A stretch of DNA of 64,000 bases from assembly GCF_000419605.1 (NCBI RefSeq), contig NZ_ATTI01000001.1, positions 2,266,501 through 2,330,500 of the forward strand. Direction: 5' to 3'. This document shows, piece by piece, positions 11,342-20,636 of this stretch (within the stretch, counting starts at the first letter, position 1; every line of letters starts with the position of its first letter). A program made the translations under genes and the position numbers. The stretch is from Sphingomonas phyllosphaerae 5.2. GTDB taxonomy: Bacteria > Pseudomonadota > Alphaproteobacteria > Sphingomonadales > Sphingomonadaceae. Under the pieces are notes generated by a model, which saw nothing but the letters and a program-made list of their open reading frames with translations, made no database searches and had not been told where the DNA came from.

Positions 11342-12319
11342 TTACGGTGCCGGCCGCTCGGCCTGCGCCTCGGCAAGGATCACAGCGAACTTGCCCTCGG
11401 CATCGGTCCATTCGCGCACCGGCGTCCACCCGCCTGCGCGCAGCAGGATGCGGGCATCGCGCTCACCGTATTTGTGGCTGTTCTCGGTGTGGATCGACTC
11501 GCCCGCCGTCATCGCGAATGCGCGACCTTCCACCATGAAGTCGACGTCGCGCGTCGCGACCAGGTGCATCTCGATCCGCGCGCGATCGTCGTTCCACCGC
11601 GCCTCGTGCGCGAACGCGTCGATCGGGATCGTGCCGTCCAGCTCGCGGTTGATCCGCTCCAGCAGGTTGCGGTTGAACGCCGCCGTCACCCCCGCCGCGT
11701 CGTCATAGGCGGGGATCAGCACCGCCGGGTCCTTGATCCGGTCCATCCCGATCAGCAGCATCGCGCCTTCCTTCAGCGAGGAGCGCATCGCGCGCAACAG
11801 CTCGACCGCGGCCAGCGGGATAAGGTTGCCGATCGTCGATCCCGGAAAGAACCCCAGCTTGGGCGCCGCGGCGATCGCCTGCGGCAGCGCGAGCGGCTTG
11901 GTGAAATCCGCCTCGAACGGCAGCACCAGCAGGTCCGGAAAGGCATCCGACAATTCGCGCGCCGACTGGCGCAGGAACTCGCCCGAAATGTCGATCGGCA
12001 CATAGGACGACGGCTTCACGCAGCGCAGCACGGCGGGCGTCTTGGTCGAGGAACCGGAGCCGAACTCGACGACCGCCCGCCCCTCGCCCACCGCGGCGTG
12101 CAGGTCCGCGCACATGTCGTGGAGCAGCGCCGCTTCGGTCCGGGTCGGGTAATATTCCGGCAGATCCGTGATCTGCTCGAACAATTGCGAGCCGCGATGA
12201 TCGTAGAACCACCGCGCGGGGATCGCGCGCGGACGCCGCGCCAGCCCCGCCAGCACGTCGGCGCGGAACTGCGGGTCGGCCAGCGTCACCTGCCCGTCTT
12301 CGAGTTCGGGTTTCAGCAT
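11342..12319 (-). CDS. egtD: L-histidine N-alpha-methyltransferase EgtD
   Basis: A 325-residue SAM-dependent methyltransferase that converts histidine to hercynine, the first step of ergothioneine synthesis. Family hallmarks are ARWFYDHRGSQLFEQITDLPEYYPTRTE (residues ~30-57), the SAM-binding VVEFGSGSSTKTPAVL, PGSTIGNLIPLAAVELL and the late ENSHKYGERDA. The start MLKPELEDGQ is four bases after the egtB stop, so the two genes form one operon. Ergothioneine is a thiol/thione antioxidant, and the pair suffices with a cysteine or gamma-glutamylcysteine donor plus a downstream lyase. Confidence 0.96.
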   Translation of the reverse strand: MLKPELEDGQVTLADPQFRADVLAGLARRPRAIPARWFYDHRGSQLFEQITDLPEYYPTRTEAALLHDMCADLHAAVGEGRAVVEFGSGSSTKTPAVLRCVKPSSYVPIDISGEFLRQSARELSDAFPDLLVLPFEADFTKPLALPQAIAAAPKLGFFPGSTIGNLIPLAAVELLRAMRSSLKEGAMLLIGMDRIKDPAVLIPAYDDAAGVTAAFNRNLLERINRELDGTIPIDAFAHEARWNDDRARIEMHLVATRDVDFMVEGRAFAMTAGESIHTENSHKYGERDARILLRAGGWTPVREWTDAEGKFAVILAEAQAERPAP

Positions 12320-12323
12320 CGCG

Positions 12324-13583
12324 TCAAAGGTCCTTTGCCAGCCGCACGCCGGTGAACTGCCAGCGCTGGTGCGGGTAGAAGAAGTTGCGGTAGCTCGCAC
12401 GCGTATGGCCGCGCGGCGTTGCGCAGCTTCCGCCGCGCAGGACGAACTGCCCGTTCATGAACTTGCCGTTATACTCGCCGACCGCGCCCTCGACGGTGCG
12501 GAACCCCGGATAGGGGCGATACGCCGACCCGGTCCATTCCCACACGTCGCCGAAGAACGCCGGCCCGCCCGCGGAGGGGCGCGGCTCGACCGGTCCGGCA
12601 TGGTCGAGCTGGTTGCCGCCCGCCGCATCGTGTGCCGCCGCCGCCGCTTCCCACTCGAATTCGGTCGGCAGCCGCGCGCCCGCCCAACTGGCATAGGCAT
12701 CCGCCTCGTAGAAGCTGACATGCGTCACCGGCGCCGCCGGATCGACCGCGCGTCGCCCGTCCAGCCCGAAGCGCGTCCACGTTCCGTCACGGCTTTCCCA
12801 ATACAGCGGCGCATCCACACGCTCGCGCTGCACCCACGCCCAGCCGTCCGACAGCCACAGCCGCGCGTCGCTATAGCCACCGTCGGCGATGAACGCCGCC
12901 CACTCGCCGTTGGTCACCGTCCGGTCGGCAAGTCCATGCGCCGGCAGCAGGGTGCGATGCCGCGGTCCCTCGCAGTCGAAGGCGAAACCGTCGCCGGCAT
13001 GTCCGATCTCGACGATGCGCTCGGCGCTCTCGATCCACGCCACCGGCCCCGGCATCGCCACCGGCACCTTGCGCTCCGCGGCCCAGATCGCGGGCTCCAG
13101 CGGGTTCTCGGAAAACAGGTGCAGCACGTCCGTGACCAGCAATTCCTGATGCTGCTCCTCGTGATGGCAGCCCAGCGCGACCAGCTCCAGCGCCGCTGTC
13201 GGCAACGTGTCGATCGCCGCCAGCACCGCCTTGTCCACCGCCGCGCGATACGCCAGCACCTCGTCCAGCGTCGGACGCGTCACCATTCCGCGCCGCCCGC
13301 GCGCATGCCGTCGACCCTCGGCCTCGTAGTAACTATTGAACAGGAACGGGAAGCGTTCGTCGTGGCGCTGATAGCCCGCGACATGGTCGCGCAGCACGAA
13401 CGTCTCGAAGAACCAGGTGGTATGCGCCAGATGCCATTTCGCCGGGGAGGCATCCTCCATCGACTGCACCGTGGCATCGGCGTCGGAGAGCGGCGCGACC
13501 AGCGCCTCGCTCAACCGCCGGACCTGCGCATAACGCGCGGCCAACGGACTAATCCCGGCGTCGGGCCGGGTGCGGGCTTCCAT
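12324..13583 (-). CDS. egtB: Hercynine oxygenase / sulfoxide synthase EgtB
   Basis: A 419-residue non-haem iron enzyme that joins hercynine to a thiol with O2 in ergothioneine synthesis. The N-terminal DinB-like part carries [16 protein letters not shown] and the metal motif [20 protein letters not shown]. The C-terminal formylglycine-generating-enzyme-like domain contains [31 protein letters not shown] and the ending [23 protein letters not shown] strong AGGAGGAC site precedes the start. It is the first gene of egtB-egtD. The thiol donor (cysteine or gamma-glutamylcysteine) cannot be decided by eye. Confidence 0.96.
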   Translation of the reverse strand: MEARTRPDAGISPLAARYAQVRRLSEALVAPLSDADATVQSMEDASPAKWHLAHTTWFFETFVLRDHVAGYQRHDERFPFLFNSYYEAEGRRHARGRRGMVTRPTLDEVLAYRAAVDKAVLAAIDTLPTAALELVALGCHHEEQHQELLVTDVLHLFSENPLEPAIWAAERKVPVAMPGPVAWIESAERIVEIGHAGDGFAFDCEGPRHRTLLPAHGLADRTVTNGEWAAFIADGGYSDARLWLSDGWAWVQRERVDAPLYWESRDGTWTRFGLDGRRAVDPAAPVTHVSFYEADAYASWAGARLPTEFEWEAAAAAHDAAGGNQLDHAGPVEPRPSAGGPAFFGDVWEWTGSAYRPYPGFRTVEGAVGEYNGKFMNGQFVLRGGSCATPRGHTRASYRNFFYPHQRWQFTGVRLAKDL

Positions 13584-13636
13584 GGTCGTCCTCCTGCAGC
13601 CACCCGGGGGAACGGGCGTGCACGGGACTGCCTAGT

Positions 13637-14194
13637 TTATCGGTTTGCCCCTGCGACCCACAGAACGTCTCCACCTGCGTTAAGGTTCACGTGCCGGCAT
13701 GCCACGAAAAGAAAATCGGACAGCCGGTTGAGGTAGACCAGGGCCTGCGTGTTGGCATGCGGCGCCAGCGCCACCGCGGAGCGTTCCGCGCGCCGTACGA
13801 TCGCGCGCGCCAGATGCAGCGACGCCGCCGCCCCGCCCGGCAGCACGAAGCTGGTCAGCGGCGGAACATGCTCGTTCAGCGCATCGATCTCCGCCTCGAT
13901 CCGCGCCACCTGTGCCGACACGATCCGCAGCGTCATCGCGCCCGGCTCGTAATCGTCGCCCGGCGTCGCGAGATCGGCGCCGAGATCGAACAAGTCGTTC
14001 TGCACCCGCGTCAGCTGCGCGATCAGCGCCTCGTCCGTAAGCGCGGCGATCGCCACGCCGATCGCACTGTTGGCCTCGTCGACGTCGCCGATCGCCTGCA
14101 TCCGTACGTCCGTCTTGGCGATGCGGCTGCCGTCCGACAGCCCCGTCGTGCCCTCGTCGCCGGTCCGGGTGTAGATGCGGTTCAGCCGAACCAT
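13637..14194 (-). CDS. Cob(I)alamin adenosyltransferase, PduO type
   Basis: A 185-residue PduO/MMAB-type ATP:cob(I)alamin adenosyltransferase, which makes adenosylcobalamin. The N-terminal phosphate-binding signature RIYTRTGDEGTTGLSDGSRI and the later SFVLPGGAAASLHLARAIVRRAER with YLNRLSDFLFV are diagnostic. Its start overlaps the stop of the upstream small membrane-protein gene (ATGA). No cobalamin riboswitch and no other B12 genes are nearby, so it probably serves salvage or activation of imported cobalamin. Confidence 0.94.
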   Translation of the reverse strand: MVRLNRIYTRTGDEGTTGLSDGSRIAKTDVRMQAIGDVDEANSAIGVAIAALTDEALIAQLTRVQNDLFDLGADLATPGDDYEPGAMTLRIVSAQVARIEAEIDALNEHVPPLTSFVLPGGAAASLHLARAIVRRAERSAVALAPHANTQALVYLNRLSDFLFVACRHVNLNAGGDVLWVAGANR

Positions 14195-14427
14195 CAGGTC
14201 CGCCCGGCGGCGAACAGGATGACGACCACGATCAGCACCGCCAGCGCCTGATAGAAGATGCGCATCTGCATCATCCGGTTCGATTTCAGCTGCGCCGCGC
14301 TCGGCCCGCCGCCTTCACCGCGCACGTCGTCGGTGGCGGACTGGAGGAAGGAGACGATGCCGCGCACCAGCGCGACCACCGTGGCGATCATCGCCGCGAC
14401 CAGCAGGATGACGAGGAACGTGTTCAT
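14194..14427 (-). CDS. HIG1-domain twin-transmembrane protein
   Basis: A 77-residue protein with two hydrophobic helices (FLVILLVAAMIATVVALVRG and FYQALAVLIVVVILFAAG) joined by a polar loop that ends KSNRMMQMRIFYQ. This layout and the RxMxxRIxxQ motif fit the HIG1/hypoxia-induced family; relatives are associated with respiratory complexes. It starts at MNTFLVILL. The stop overlaps the start of the adenosyltransferase gene (ATGA), so the two are translationally coupled in many sphingomonad-like layouts. The function here is unknown. Confidence 0.85.
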   Translation of the reverse strand: MNTFLVILLVAAMIATVVALVRGIVSFLQSATDDVRGEGGGPSAAQLKSNRMMQMRIFYQALAVLIVVVILFAAGRT

Positions 14428-14492
14428 GCCCGCAATGTAAGCGCTCCTACGCCGCCCGGCAACGTCCGGCGCATCCGCCGCGATGCGACGAA

Positions 14493-15299
14493 CTACGCGA
14501 TTTGCCCCGCCCGCAACCGCGCCGCCACCGCGGCCCCGTCCAGCCCCGCCGCCCGCATGTCCGCCAGCGCCGGCGCCCCGTGCCGCTTCGCCAGTCGCGC
14601 GCCATCCGCACCCGTCAGCAGCGGGTGGTGCCACCACCGCGGCACCGCCAGTCCCAGCAGCGCCTGCAGGATCCGGTGCACGTGCGTCGCCGCGAACAGA
14701 TCGCAGCCCCGCACGACATCGGTCACACCCTGCGCCGCATCGTCGACGGTCACCGCCAGGTGATAGCTCGCCGGCGCATCCTTGCGCGCCAGCACCACGT
14801 CGCCCTGCGCCAGCGCCTCGTTCGTCACCACGCGGCCATGATCGGTCCACGACGGCGCGCCGCACCGCGCCACTGCCGCCGCCATGTCGATCCGCCAGCA
14901 ATGCGGCGCATCGCGCTCGCGGCTTCCGCGACATGTGCCCGGATAGGCCGCCACCTGCCCGTGCGGCGCGCTCATCGCCCCGGCGATCTCGGCACGCGTG
15001 CAATAACAACGGTACATCAACCCCAGGCTGCGCAACCGCTCCAGCGCCGCGGCATAGAGATCGAGCCGCGCCGACTGGAACGCCACCTCCCCGTCCCACG
15101 CCAGCCCCAGCCAGCGCAGGTCCGCGAGGATCGTCGCGACATGCTCGGCGCGGCTGCGCGTCCCGTCTATATCCTCGATCCGCAGCAGGAAGCGCCCGCC
15201 GCGCTCGCGCGCGAAATCATGCGCGCGGATCGCGGCATAGGCATGCCCCATGTGCAGCCGCCCGGTCGGCGACGGCGCGAAGCGGGTGGTGACGCTCAT
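14493..15299 (-). CDS. gluQ: Glutamyl-Q tRNA(Asp) synthetase
   Basis: A 268-residue truncated glutamyl-tRNA synthetase paralogue (YadB/GluQ) that attaches glutamate to queuosine at position 34 of tRNA(Asp). The HIGH-class motif occurs as TRFAPSPTGRLHMGHAYAA and the KMSKS-like segment as GARLAKRHGAPAL. The anticodon-binding domain of normal GltX is absent, as expected. A zinc-binding CYCTRAE is also seen. The start MSVTTRFAPSPTG is used because the extended frame lacks family similarity. It is divergent from ptrB. Confidence 0.93.
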   Translation of the reverse strand: MSVTTRFAPSPTGRLHMGHAYAAIRAHDFARERGGRFLLRIEDIDGTRSRAEHVATILADLRWLGLAWDGEVAFQSARLDLYAAALERLRSLGLMYRCYCTRAEIAGAMSAPHGQVAAYPGTCRGSRERDAPHCWRIDMAAAVARCGAPSWTDHGRVVTNEALAQGDVVLARKDAPASYHLAVTVDDAAQGVTDVVRGCDLFAATHVHRILQALLGLAVPRWWHHPLLTGADGARLAKRHGAPALADMRAAGLDGAAVAARLRAGQIA

Positions 15300-15375
15300 G
15301 CCGCGCGATGTGCGCCGCACGCTGCCCGCGGACAAGAGGGTGACGGATCGCGATCCGGCGCGTTAGGAGGGGTAT

Positions 15376-17436
15376 ATGACCGAACCCACGCCGCCCGTCG
15401 CCGCTACCCGCCCACACAGCTTCACGATGCATGGCATCACCATCGACGATCCGTACGCGTGGTTGAAGGACCCGAACTACCCCGACGTCACCGACAAGCA
15501 GGTGCTGGCGTATCTCGAACAGGAAAACGCGTATTTCGAGGCGCAGATGGCGCCGCACCGCCCGCTCGTCGACCGGCTCTACGAAGAGATGAAGGCGCGC
15601 ATCAAGGAAGACGAATCGAGCGTGCCGCAGAAGGACGGCGACCACCTCTACTGGACCGCCTACGAGACCGGCGGCCAATACCGCAAATGGTGGCGCAAGC
15701 CGCTCGCCGGTGGGCCGGACGAGCTCCTGCTCGACGAACCGGCGCTGGCGGAAGGCAAGGAATATTTCCGCCTCGGCGCGTTCGCGATCTCGAACGATGC
15801 GACGAAGCTCGCCTATGCCATCGACGACAACGGGTCGGAACGCTTCACGATCCACGTCAAGGATCTGGCCACCGGCGCGCTGCTGCCGGACACGATCCCG
15901 GGGATGTTGTCGGAGATCGTCTGGACCGCCGACGACAGCGGCTTCCTCTACGGGCTCGCCAACAAGGAATGGCGCACCGACAATGCGCGGTTCCATCGGC
16001 TCGGCAGCGACCCTGCCGAAGACCTCGAGCTATTCCACGAGGATGACGAGGGATACCGGGTGGCGGTCGGCGAGACCAGCGACCGGCAATGGATCGTCAT
16101 CGGCACCGGCGACCACGTCACCAGCGAGATCCGGCTGCTGCCCGCGAACGATCCGTTCGCCGAACCGATCCTGGTCGCGCCGCGGCTGCCCGGCCGCGAA
16201 TATGACGTCGATACGCACGGCGATACGTTGTTCATCCATACCAACGACACCGATCCGATGTGGCGGCTGGTCACCGCGCCGATCACCGCCCCCGGCGAGT
16301 GGAGCGAGCGTATTGCGCCGAGCGCGCATTTCTACATGACCGGGGTGGAGTGTTTCCGCGATTTCTTCATCGTCGACGGACGCGAGGACGGGCTCGATCA
16401 GATCGAAATCCACGCCTACGATGCCGCCACACCACCGCGTCGCATCGCCTTTCCCGAGCCGAGCTACGCCGCAGGCATCGGTGATAATCCTGAGTATGAT
16501 CAAACAGTTCTTCGGCTCGGCTATGAGTCGATGGTAACGCCGGGCACCGTCTACGACTATGATACCGCCACGGGCGAGCTCACCACGCTCAAGGTGCAGG
16601 AAATCCCCAGCGGCTATGACGCGGGCGGCTATGCGACCGAGCGGCTGAAGATCAGCGCGCGGGACGGCACGCAGGTGCCGGTCTCGATTGTCTATCCGCG
16701 AGACTTCCCGCGCGATGGATCGCGCCCGCTGTTCCTCTACGCTTATGGTGCCTACGGACATGCGATCCCGCCGGGTTTCTCGACAGGACGGCTCAGCCTG
16801 CTTGACCGCGGCTTCGCCTATGCCATCGCACACATCCGCGGCGGTGATGACCTTGGCCAGCAATGGTATCACGACGGCAAGCTGGAAAAACGTTCCAATA
16901 CATTCAATGACTTCGTGGATGTTGCTAAGGGGCTGATCGAGCAAGGCTGGACCAGTGCCGGTCGGATCGCGATCGCCGGCCGCTCGGCGGGCGGCGAGTT
17001 GATGGGCGCGGTCGTGAACTCCGATCCGGGCCTGTGGGGCGCGGTGATCGCCGATGTGCCGTTCGTCGATGTGCTCAACACGATGCTGGACGAGACGCTA
17101 CCGCTCACGCCCGGCGAATGGCCGGAATGGGGCAACCCGATCGAAGACCGCGAAGCGTTCGAGCTGATCCGTAGCTACTCTCCCTATGACAATGTAAAAG
17201 AGCAGGATTATCCACCGCTCTTCATCTCCGGCGGCCTTAACGATCCGCGGGTTACCTATTGGGAGCCCGCCAAATGGGCGGCGAAGCTGCGCGCGACGAA
17301 GACCGACCACAATCTGCTGCTGCTCAAGACCAACATGGGCGCGGGCCACGGCGGAAAGTCCGGCCGCTTCGAAAGCTTGCGCGAAGCGGCCGAGGAACAC
17401 GCTTTCGTGCTCTGGCAATTGGGCGTGGCGGGGTGA
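15376..17436 (+). CDS. ptrB: Oligopeptidase B (prolyl oligopeptidase family S9A)
   Basis: A 686-residue serine peptidase that cleaves short peptides after Arg or Lys. A seven-bladed beta-propeller (residues ~70-400) is followed by an alpha/beta hydrolase domain. The segment HGITIDDPYAWLKDPNYP and the nucleophile motif IAGRSAGGELMGAVVN are diagnostic. The late MGAGHGGKSGRFES supplies the catalytic His, and AYGAYGHAIPPGFS marks the hydrolase domain. A GGAGGGG site lies before the start. No signal peptide is visible, so it is presumably cytoplasmic. Confidence 0.96.
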   Translation: MTEPTPPVAATRPHSFTMHGITIDDPYAWLKDPNYPDVTDKQVLAYLEQENAYFEAQMAPHRPLVDRLYEEMKARIKEDESSVPQKDGDHLYWTAYETGGQYRKWWRKPLAGGPDELLLDEPALAEGKEYFRLGAFAISNDATKLAYAIDDNGSERFTIHVKDLATGALLPDTIPGMLSEIVWTADDSGFLYGLANKEWRTDNARFHRLGSDPAEDLELFHEDDEGYRVAVGETSDRQWIVIGTGDHVTSEIRLLPANDPFAEPILVAPRLPGREYDVDTHGDTLFIHTNDTDPMWRLVTAPITAPGEWSERIAPSAHFYMTGVECFRDFFIVDGREDGLDQIEIHAYDAATPPRRIAFPEPSYAAGIGDNPEYDQTVLRLGYESMVTPGTVYDYDTATGELTTLKVQEIPSGYDAGGYATERLKISARDGTQVPVSIVYPRDFPRDGSRPLFLYAYGAYGHAIPPGFSTGRLSLLDRGFAYAIAHIRGGDDLGQQWYHDGKLEKRSNTFNDFVDVAKGLIEQGWTSAGRIAIAGRSAGGELMGAVVNSDPGLWGAVIADVPFVDVLNTMLDETLPLTPGEWPEWGNPIEDREAFELIRSYSPYDNVKEQDYPPLFISGGLNDPRVTYWEPAKWAAKLRATKTDHNLLLLKTNMGAGHGGKSGRFESLREAAEEHAFVLWQLGVAG

Positions 17437-17635
17437 AGTCGGGTCCCTGTCCGCCCGGTCGGGATCACGCCTGGCCGCTCGCTTTGCACATGTCGGGCAC
17501 ACACCTCGACGTGAAGGGCGCGGGCGGCGCAAGTCGCGCCCGCCCGCTATCGATGTGCGCGGCGCGGCGTGATCCGATCCTTGTCCCGGTGGGGCGCCAC
17601 CTCGTTCACCGATCGCGCGAGGTCGACGTACCACG

Positions 17636-18199
17636 ATGACGATCGAGGCGATCGTCGCCCGCTACGGTCTCGCCGCGCTGTTCGCGGGCGCCGCGCTGGA
17701 GGGTGAGGCCGCGGTGATCGCTGGCGGCGTCCTCGCGCACAAGGGGCTGCTCTCGCTTCCCCTCGCGATGCTCGCCGCCGGGCTGGGTTCGTACACCGCC
17801 GATCAGGCGTGGTTCTACGCCGGTCGACGCTTTCGCGACCATCGCTGGATCGTGGCCGCGCGTGCCAAGCCCGCCTTCGCACGCGCGGTCGCTGCGTTCG
17901 AGCGCCACCCGACCGGCTTCATCTTCGCGTTCCGCTTCCTCTATGGCCTGCGCACCGTCAGTCCGATCGCGATCGGCTCGACGCAGGTGTCGCCGCGACT
18001 CTTCGCGATCGTCAACGCTGCGTCCGCCGCCTGCTGGGCAATGCTCTTCACGGGGCTCGGCTACGTCTTCGGCCACGGGTTCGAGCAACTGCTCGGCCGG
18101 CTGGCCGCCAATCGTCACCTGTGGTGGGCGATCGGTGCGCTGCTGGCGGCGGGCGTCGCGTTTGCGGGGTGGCGCTGGTACAGGAGCCGTCACGCATGA
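17636..18199 (+). CDS. DedA-family membrane protein
   Basis: A 187-residue integral membrane protein of the DedA/VTT superfamily, whose members act in membrane lipid (undecaprenyl-phosphate or phospholipid) translocation and envelope homeostasis. Typical features are EGEAAVIAGGVLAHKG near residue 25, the central FAFRFLYGLRTVSPIAIGSTQVSPRLFA with the conserved arginine, and a terminal hydrophobic helix. The stop overlaps the thioesterase start (ATGA). The 199 bases upstream hold only an imperfect GC-rich hairpin around 17519-17551, possibly the ptrB terminator. Confidence 0.9.
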   Translation: MTIEAIVARYGLAALFAGAALEGEAAVIAGGVLAHKGLLSLPLAMLAAGLGSYTADQAWFYAGRRFRDHRWIVAARAKPAFARAVAAFERHPTGFIFAFRFLYGLRTVSPIAIGSTQVSPRLFAIVNAASAACWAMLFTGLGYVFGHGFEQLLGRLAANRHLWWAIGALLAAGVAFAGWRWYRSRHA

Positions 18200-18585
18200 C
18201 CTTCACGCACGCCTTCACCGCACAGCCCGCCGACATCGACGAACTCGGCCACGTCAACAATGCCGTCTGGGTGCGGTGGATTCAGGATCTGTCGGTCGCG
18301 CATTGGGCCGCGATCGCGCCGCCCGCGCATCAGGCTGCCTATGTCTGGGTGATCACCCGTCATGTCATCGATTATCGCGGCAATGTCGTGGAAGGCGAGA
18401 CAGTTACGGGCGAAACCTGGGTTCCGGACGCACCTCGCGGCGCGCGTTTCGACCGGCACTTCCGCTTCCTCGGCACCGACGGCAAGACGCGTGTCGAGGG
18501 CGTGACGACGTGGGCGCTGCTCGACCGCGCGACCGGCCGCCTGCTCCGCATCACCGCCGAGATCGCCGCGCCGTTCCTTGCGTAG
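18196..18585 (+). CDS. Acyl-CoA thioesterase, 4HBT hotdog fold
   Basis: A 129-residue hotdog-fold thioesterase. The N-terminal active-site motif ADIDELGHVNNAVWVRWIQD is the YbgC/4HBT type (D-x-x-GHVNN). RHVIDYRGNVVEGETV and a C-terminal TTWALLDRATGRLLRI complete the fold. It hydrolyses an acyl-CoA thioester, but the substrate is unknown. Its start overlaps the DedA stop by four bases. Notably, the DNA immediately beyond its stop consists of degenerate repeats of its own last ~45 codons (18597-19290). Confidence 0.9.
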   Translation: MTFTHAFTAQPADIDELGHVNNAVWVRWIQDLSVAHWAAIAPPAHQAAYVWVITRHVIDYRGNVVEGETVTGETWVPDAPRGARFDRHFRFLGTDGKTRVEGVTTWALLDRATGRLLRITAEIAAPFLA

Positions 18586-18596
18586 CGCACGGTTGG

Positions 18597-19290
18597 TGTC
18601 GAGACGACGTTCGGCGGCGCGGCTGACAGCGCCGGCCCCGCCGACGCCGCCAATCCGGGCACGCCTTGATCGCACTACCACTCGGCTGCGCCGCGTCACC
18701 GCGTCGTCTAAGCATAATCACATGCCGTCCGTGTCGAGCAGCGGTACAGCGGCGCGGCTGACAACACCCGCGTCCACGACATCACGATGCGGGTGCGCCT
18801 CGTCCGCGCCCTACTCGGCCGCTCAGCCTTACCGCATCAGCCTGGACGTAACTGCCCCCCGTTCTTGTCTGGGAGCAGCCCGCGCGCGCGGATTACGACG
18901 CCGATGTGGCCGGCACAACCAATGCGGGCACGCTTTTGCCGCTCTGCCGCTCGGCATCGCCGCACCGTTCCGGGCATAATCGCACGCGGTCCCTGTCGAA
19001 AAGCGGCCCAGCGGTGCCGATAACAGCACCCGCACATACGGCATGAAGGTGCGGGCACGCCTCGCCCGCACCACCGCTCGGCCATTCGGCTACACCGCGC
19101 CGTTCCAGGCAGAACCACATGCCGCGCGTGTCGCGGAGCGGTCCAGCGGCGCGTACGACAACACCCGCGTCCGCGACATGACGATCTGGGCGCAACTTCA
19201 CCCGCGCGGCGGCCAGCCGCTCCGCATCGCCGCAAGATCGCCACGCCGCATAACCACCCGCCGTTGGCGCCGAGAAGCCGTCGCCGGAAA
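18597..19290 (+). repeat. Degenerate tandem copies of the thioesterase gene 3' end
   Basis: About five units of 128-136 bp begin at 18597, 18732, 18866, 18994 and 19129, and a sixth starts near 19265. Each resembles the last ~45 codons of the thioesterase gene plus its flank. The clearest unit translates as DNTRVRDMTIWAQLHP against DGKTRVEGVTTWALLD in the gene, and ends CGCATCGCCGCAAGATCGCC against CGCATCACCGCCGAGATCGC. The unit around 18994 gives DNSTRTYGMKVRARLARTTA. All copies carry stops or frameshifts and none is a gene. They fill most of the 860-base gap to the tal terminator. Confidence 0.75.
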
Positions 19291-19392
19291 CCAAATGGCC
19301 GCCTCGAACCGCAATCGCCCGTGCCTGTCGACAGCAAACCTGGCGCCGCCTGTCCTCCCCCGGGGGTTAAAGGAGGGAACGGAAACGCAACG

Positions 19393-19423
19393 AAAAAGGC
19401 GGAGGCCGTTGCCAGCCCCCGCC
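19393..19423 (-). terminator. Intrinsic terminator of tal
   Basis: On the minus strand a 9-bp stem (GGCGGGGGC with GCCTCCGCC, one G-T wobble; arms 19398-19406 and 19415-19423) is followed by TTTTT. It lies 23 bases beyond the transaldolase stop and has the canonical intrinsic terminator form. Confidence 0.85.
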
Positions 19424-19445
19424 CCACATTTTACCGGTAAACCGC

Positions 19446-20555
19446 TTACGCGTTCGCGGGCTGCTTCTCGGAAATCACTTTCAGGAGATCGTCGAACGAC
19501 TTGGAAAAGCTCGAGACCCCTTCCTCGACCAGCGTCTTCGTCACGCCATCGAGGTCGAGCCCCAGCCGCGCCTGCTCGGCGATCACATGCCGCGCATCGT
19601 CGACGTCCTGCGTCAGCGTCTCCGCGACGGTCCCATGGTCACGGAACGCATCCATCGTCTTCGGCGGCATCGTGTTGACGGTGTCCGGCCCGATCAGCGC
19701 ATCGACGTAGAGCGTATCGGGATAGTCGGGGTTCTTGGTCCCCGTCGACGCCCACAACAGCCGCTGCGGCTGCGCCCCCTTCGCCGCCAGCTTCTGCCAG
19801 CGGTCGGACGCGATGAACTCCTGATACCAGGCATAGGCCAGCTTGGCATTCGCGATCGCGACCTTGCCCTTCAGCGCCTTTGCCGCGTCACCACCGGTGC
19901 CGGCGTCGATCGCATCGTCGATCTTGCTGTCGATGCGGCTGACGAAGAAGCTTGCCACGCTCGCGATGCGGTCGATCGCCATGTCCTTCGACGCGCGCTC
20001 TTCCAGCCCCTCGACATAGGCCATCGCGACGTTCTTGTACGCCTCGACCCCGAACAGCAACGTCACGTTGACGTTGATGCCCTTGGCGATCGTGTCGCGG
20101 ATCGCGCGAACGCCGTCGTCGGTGCCGGGGATCTTGATCATCAGGTTCGGACGATCGACGGCCTGCCACAGCCGCTCGGCCTCTTCCGCCGTCTCCGGTC
20201 CCTTCAGCGCCAGATACGGCGATACCTCGAGGCTGACATAGCCATCCTTCGAGTCCAGCCGGTCATAGACGGGACGCAGCGTGTCGCACGCCGCCTGGAT
20301 GTCCTTGACCGCCTGCGCTTCGTAGCGTGCCATGGGCTCGGCGCCCGGCGTCGCCTTGTCGAACTCGGCAAAGCCGACGTCATAGGCATCGCCCGCCCCC
20401 ATCGCCTTTTCGAAGATCGTCGGGTTGGAGGTGACGCCAGTCAGTCCGTCGGCATCGACCAGCTTCTGCAAGCCGCCTTGTTCCAGGAACTTACGGTCGA
20501 CGAAGTCCAGCCACACCGCGGTGCCGGCGTTGCTGAGGTCCTGTAGCTTGCTCAT
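19446..20555 (-). CDS. tal: Transaldolase
   Basis: A 369-residue transaldolase of the long bacterial type. It transfers a dihydroxyacetone unit from sedoheptulose-7-phosphate to glyceraldehyde-3-phosphate in the non-oxidative pentose phosphate pathway. Diagnostic segments are TGVTSNPTIFEKAM near the N-terminus, VSLEVSPYLALKG, PNLMIKIPGT with the Schiff-base Lys, and RLLWASTGTKNPDYPDTLYV. The start MSKLQDLSNAG has GGAGA eight bases upstream, and four extra in-frame codons precede it. It lies 81 bases downstream of transketolase on the same strand. Confidence 0.96.
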   Translation of the reverse strand: MSKLQDLSNAGTAVWLDFVDRKFLEQGGLQKLVDADGLTGVTSNPTIFEKAMGAGDAYDVGFAEFDKATPGAEPMARYEAQAVKDIQAACDTLRPVYDRLDSKDGYVSLEVSPYLALKGPETAEEAERLWQAVDRPNLMIKIPGTDDGVRAIRDTIAKGINVNVTLLFGVEAYKNVAMAYVEGLEERASKDMAIDRIASVASFFVSRIDSKIDDAIDAGTGGDAAKALKGKVAIANAKLAYAWYQEFIASDRWQKLAAKGAQPQRLLWASTGTKNPDYPDTLYVDALIGPDTVNTMPPKTMDAFRDHGTVAETLTQDVDDARHVIAEQARLGLDLDGVTKTLVEEGVSSFSKSFDDLLKVISEKQPANA

Positions 20556-20636
20556 CCCGATCTCCAATCTCGTATATCGTTCGCCACGCCTGGCGTCGCC
20601 GGCCGATATAGGGATCGACCGGCGCCGCGGCGACGG

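Noticed and set aside
17437..17635. A possible tail copy of ptrB
   Set aside because: Only scattered matches near 50-60%, at the level expected by chance.
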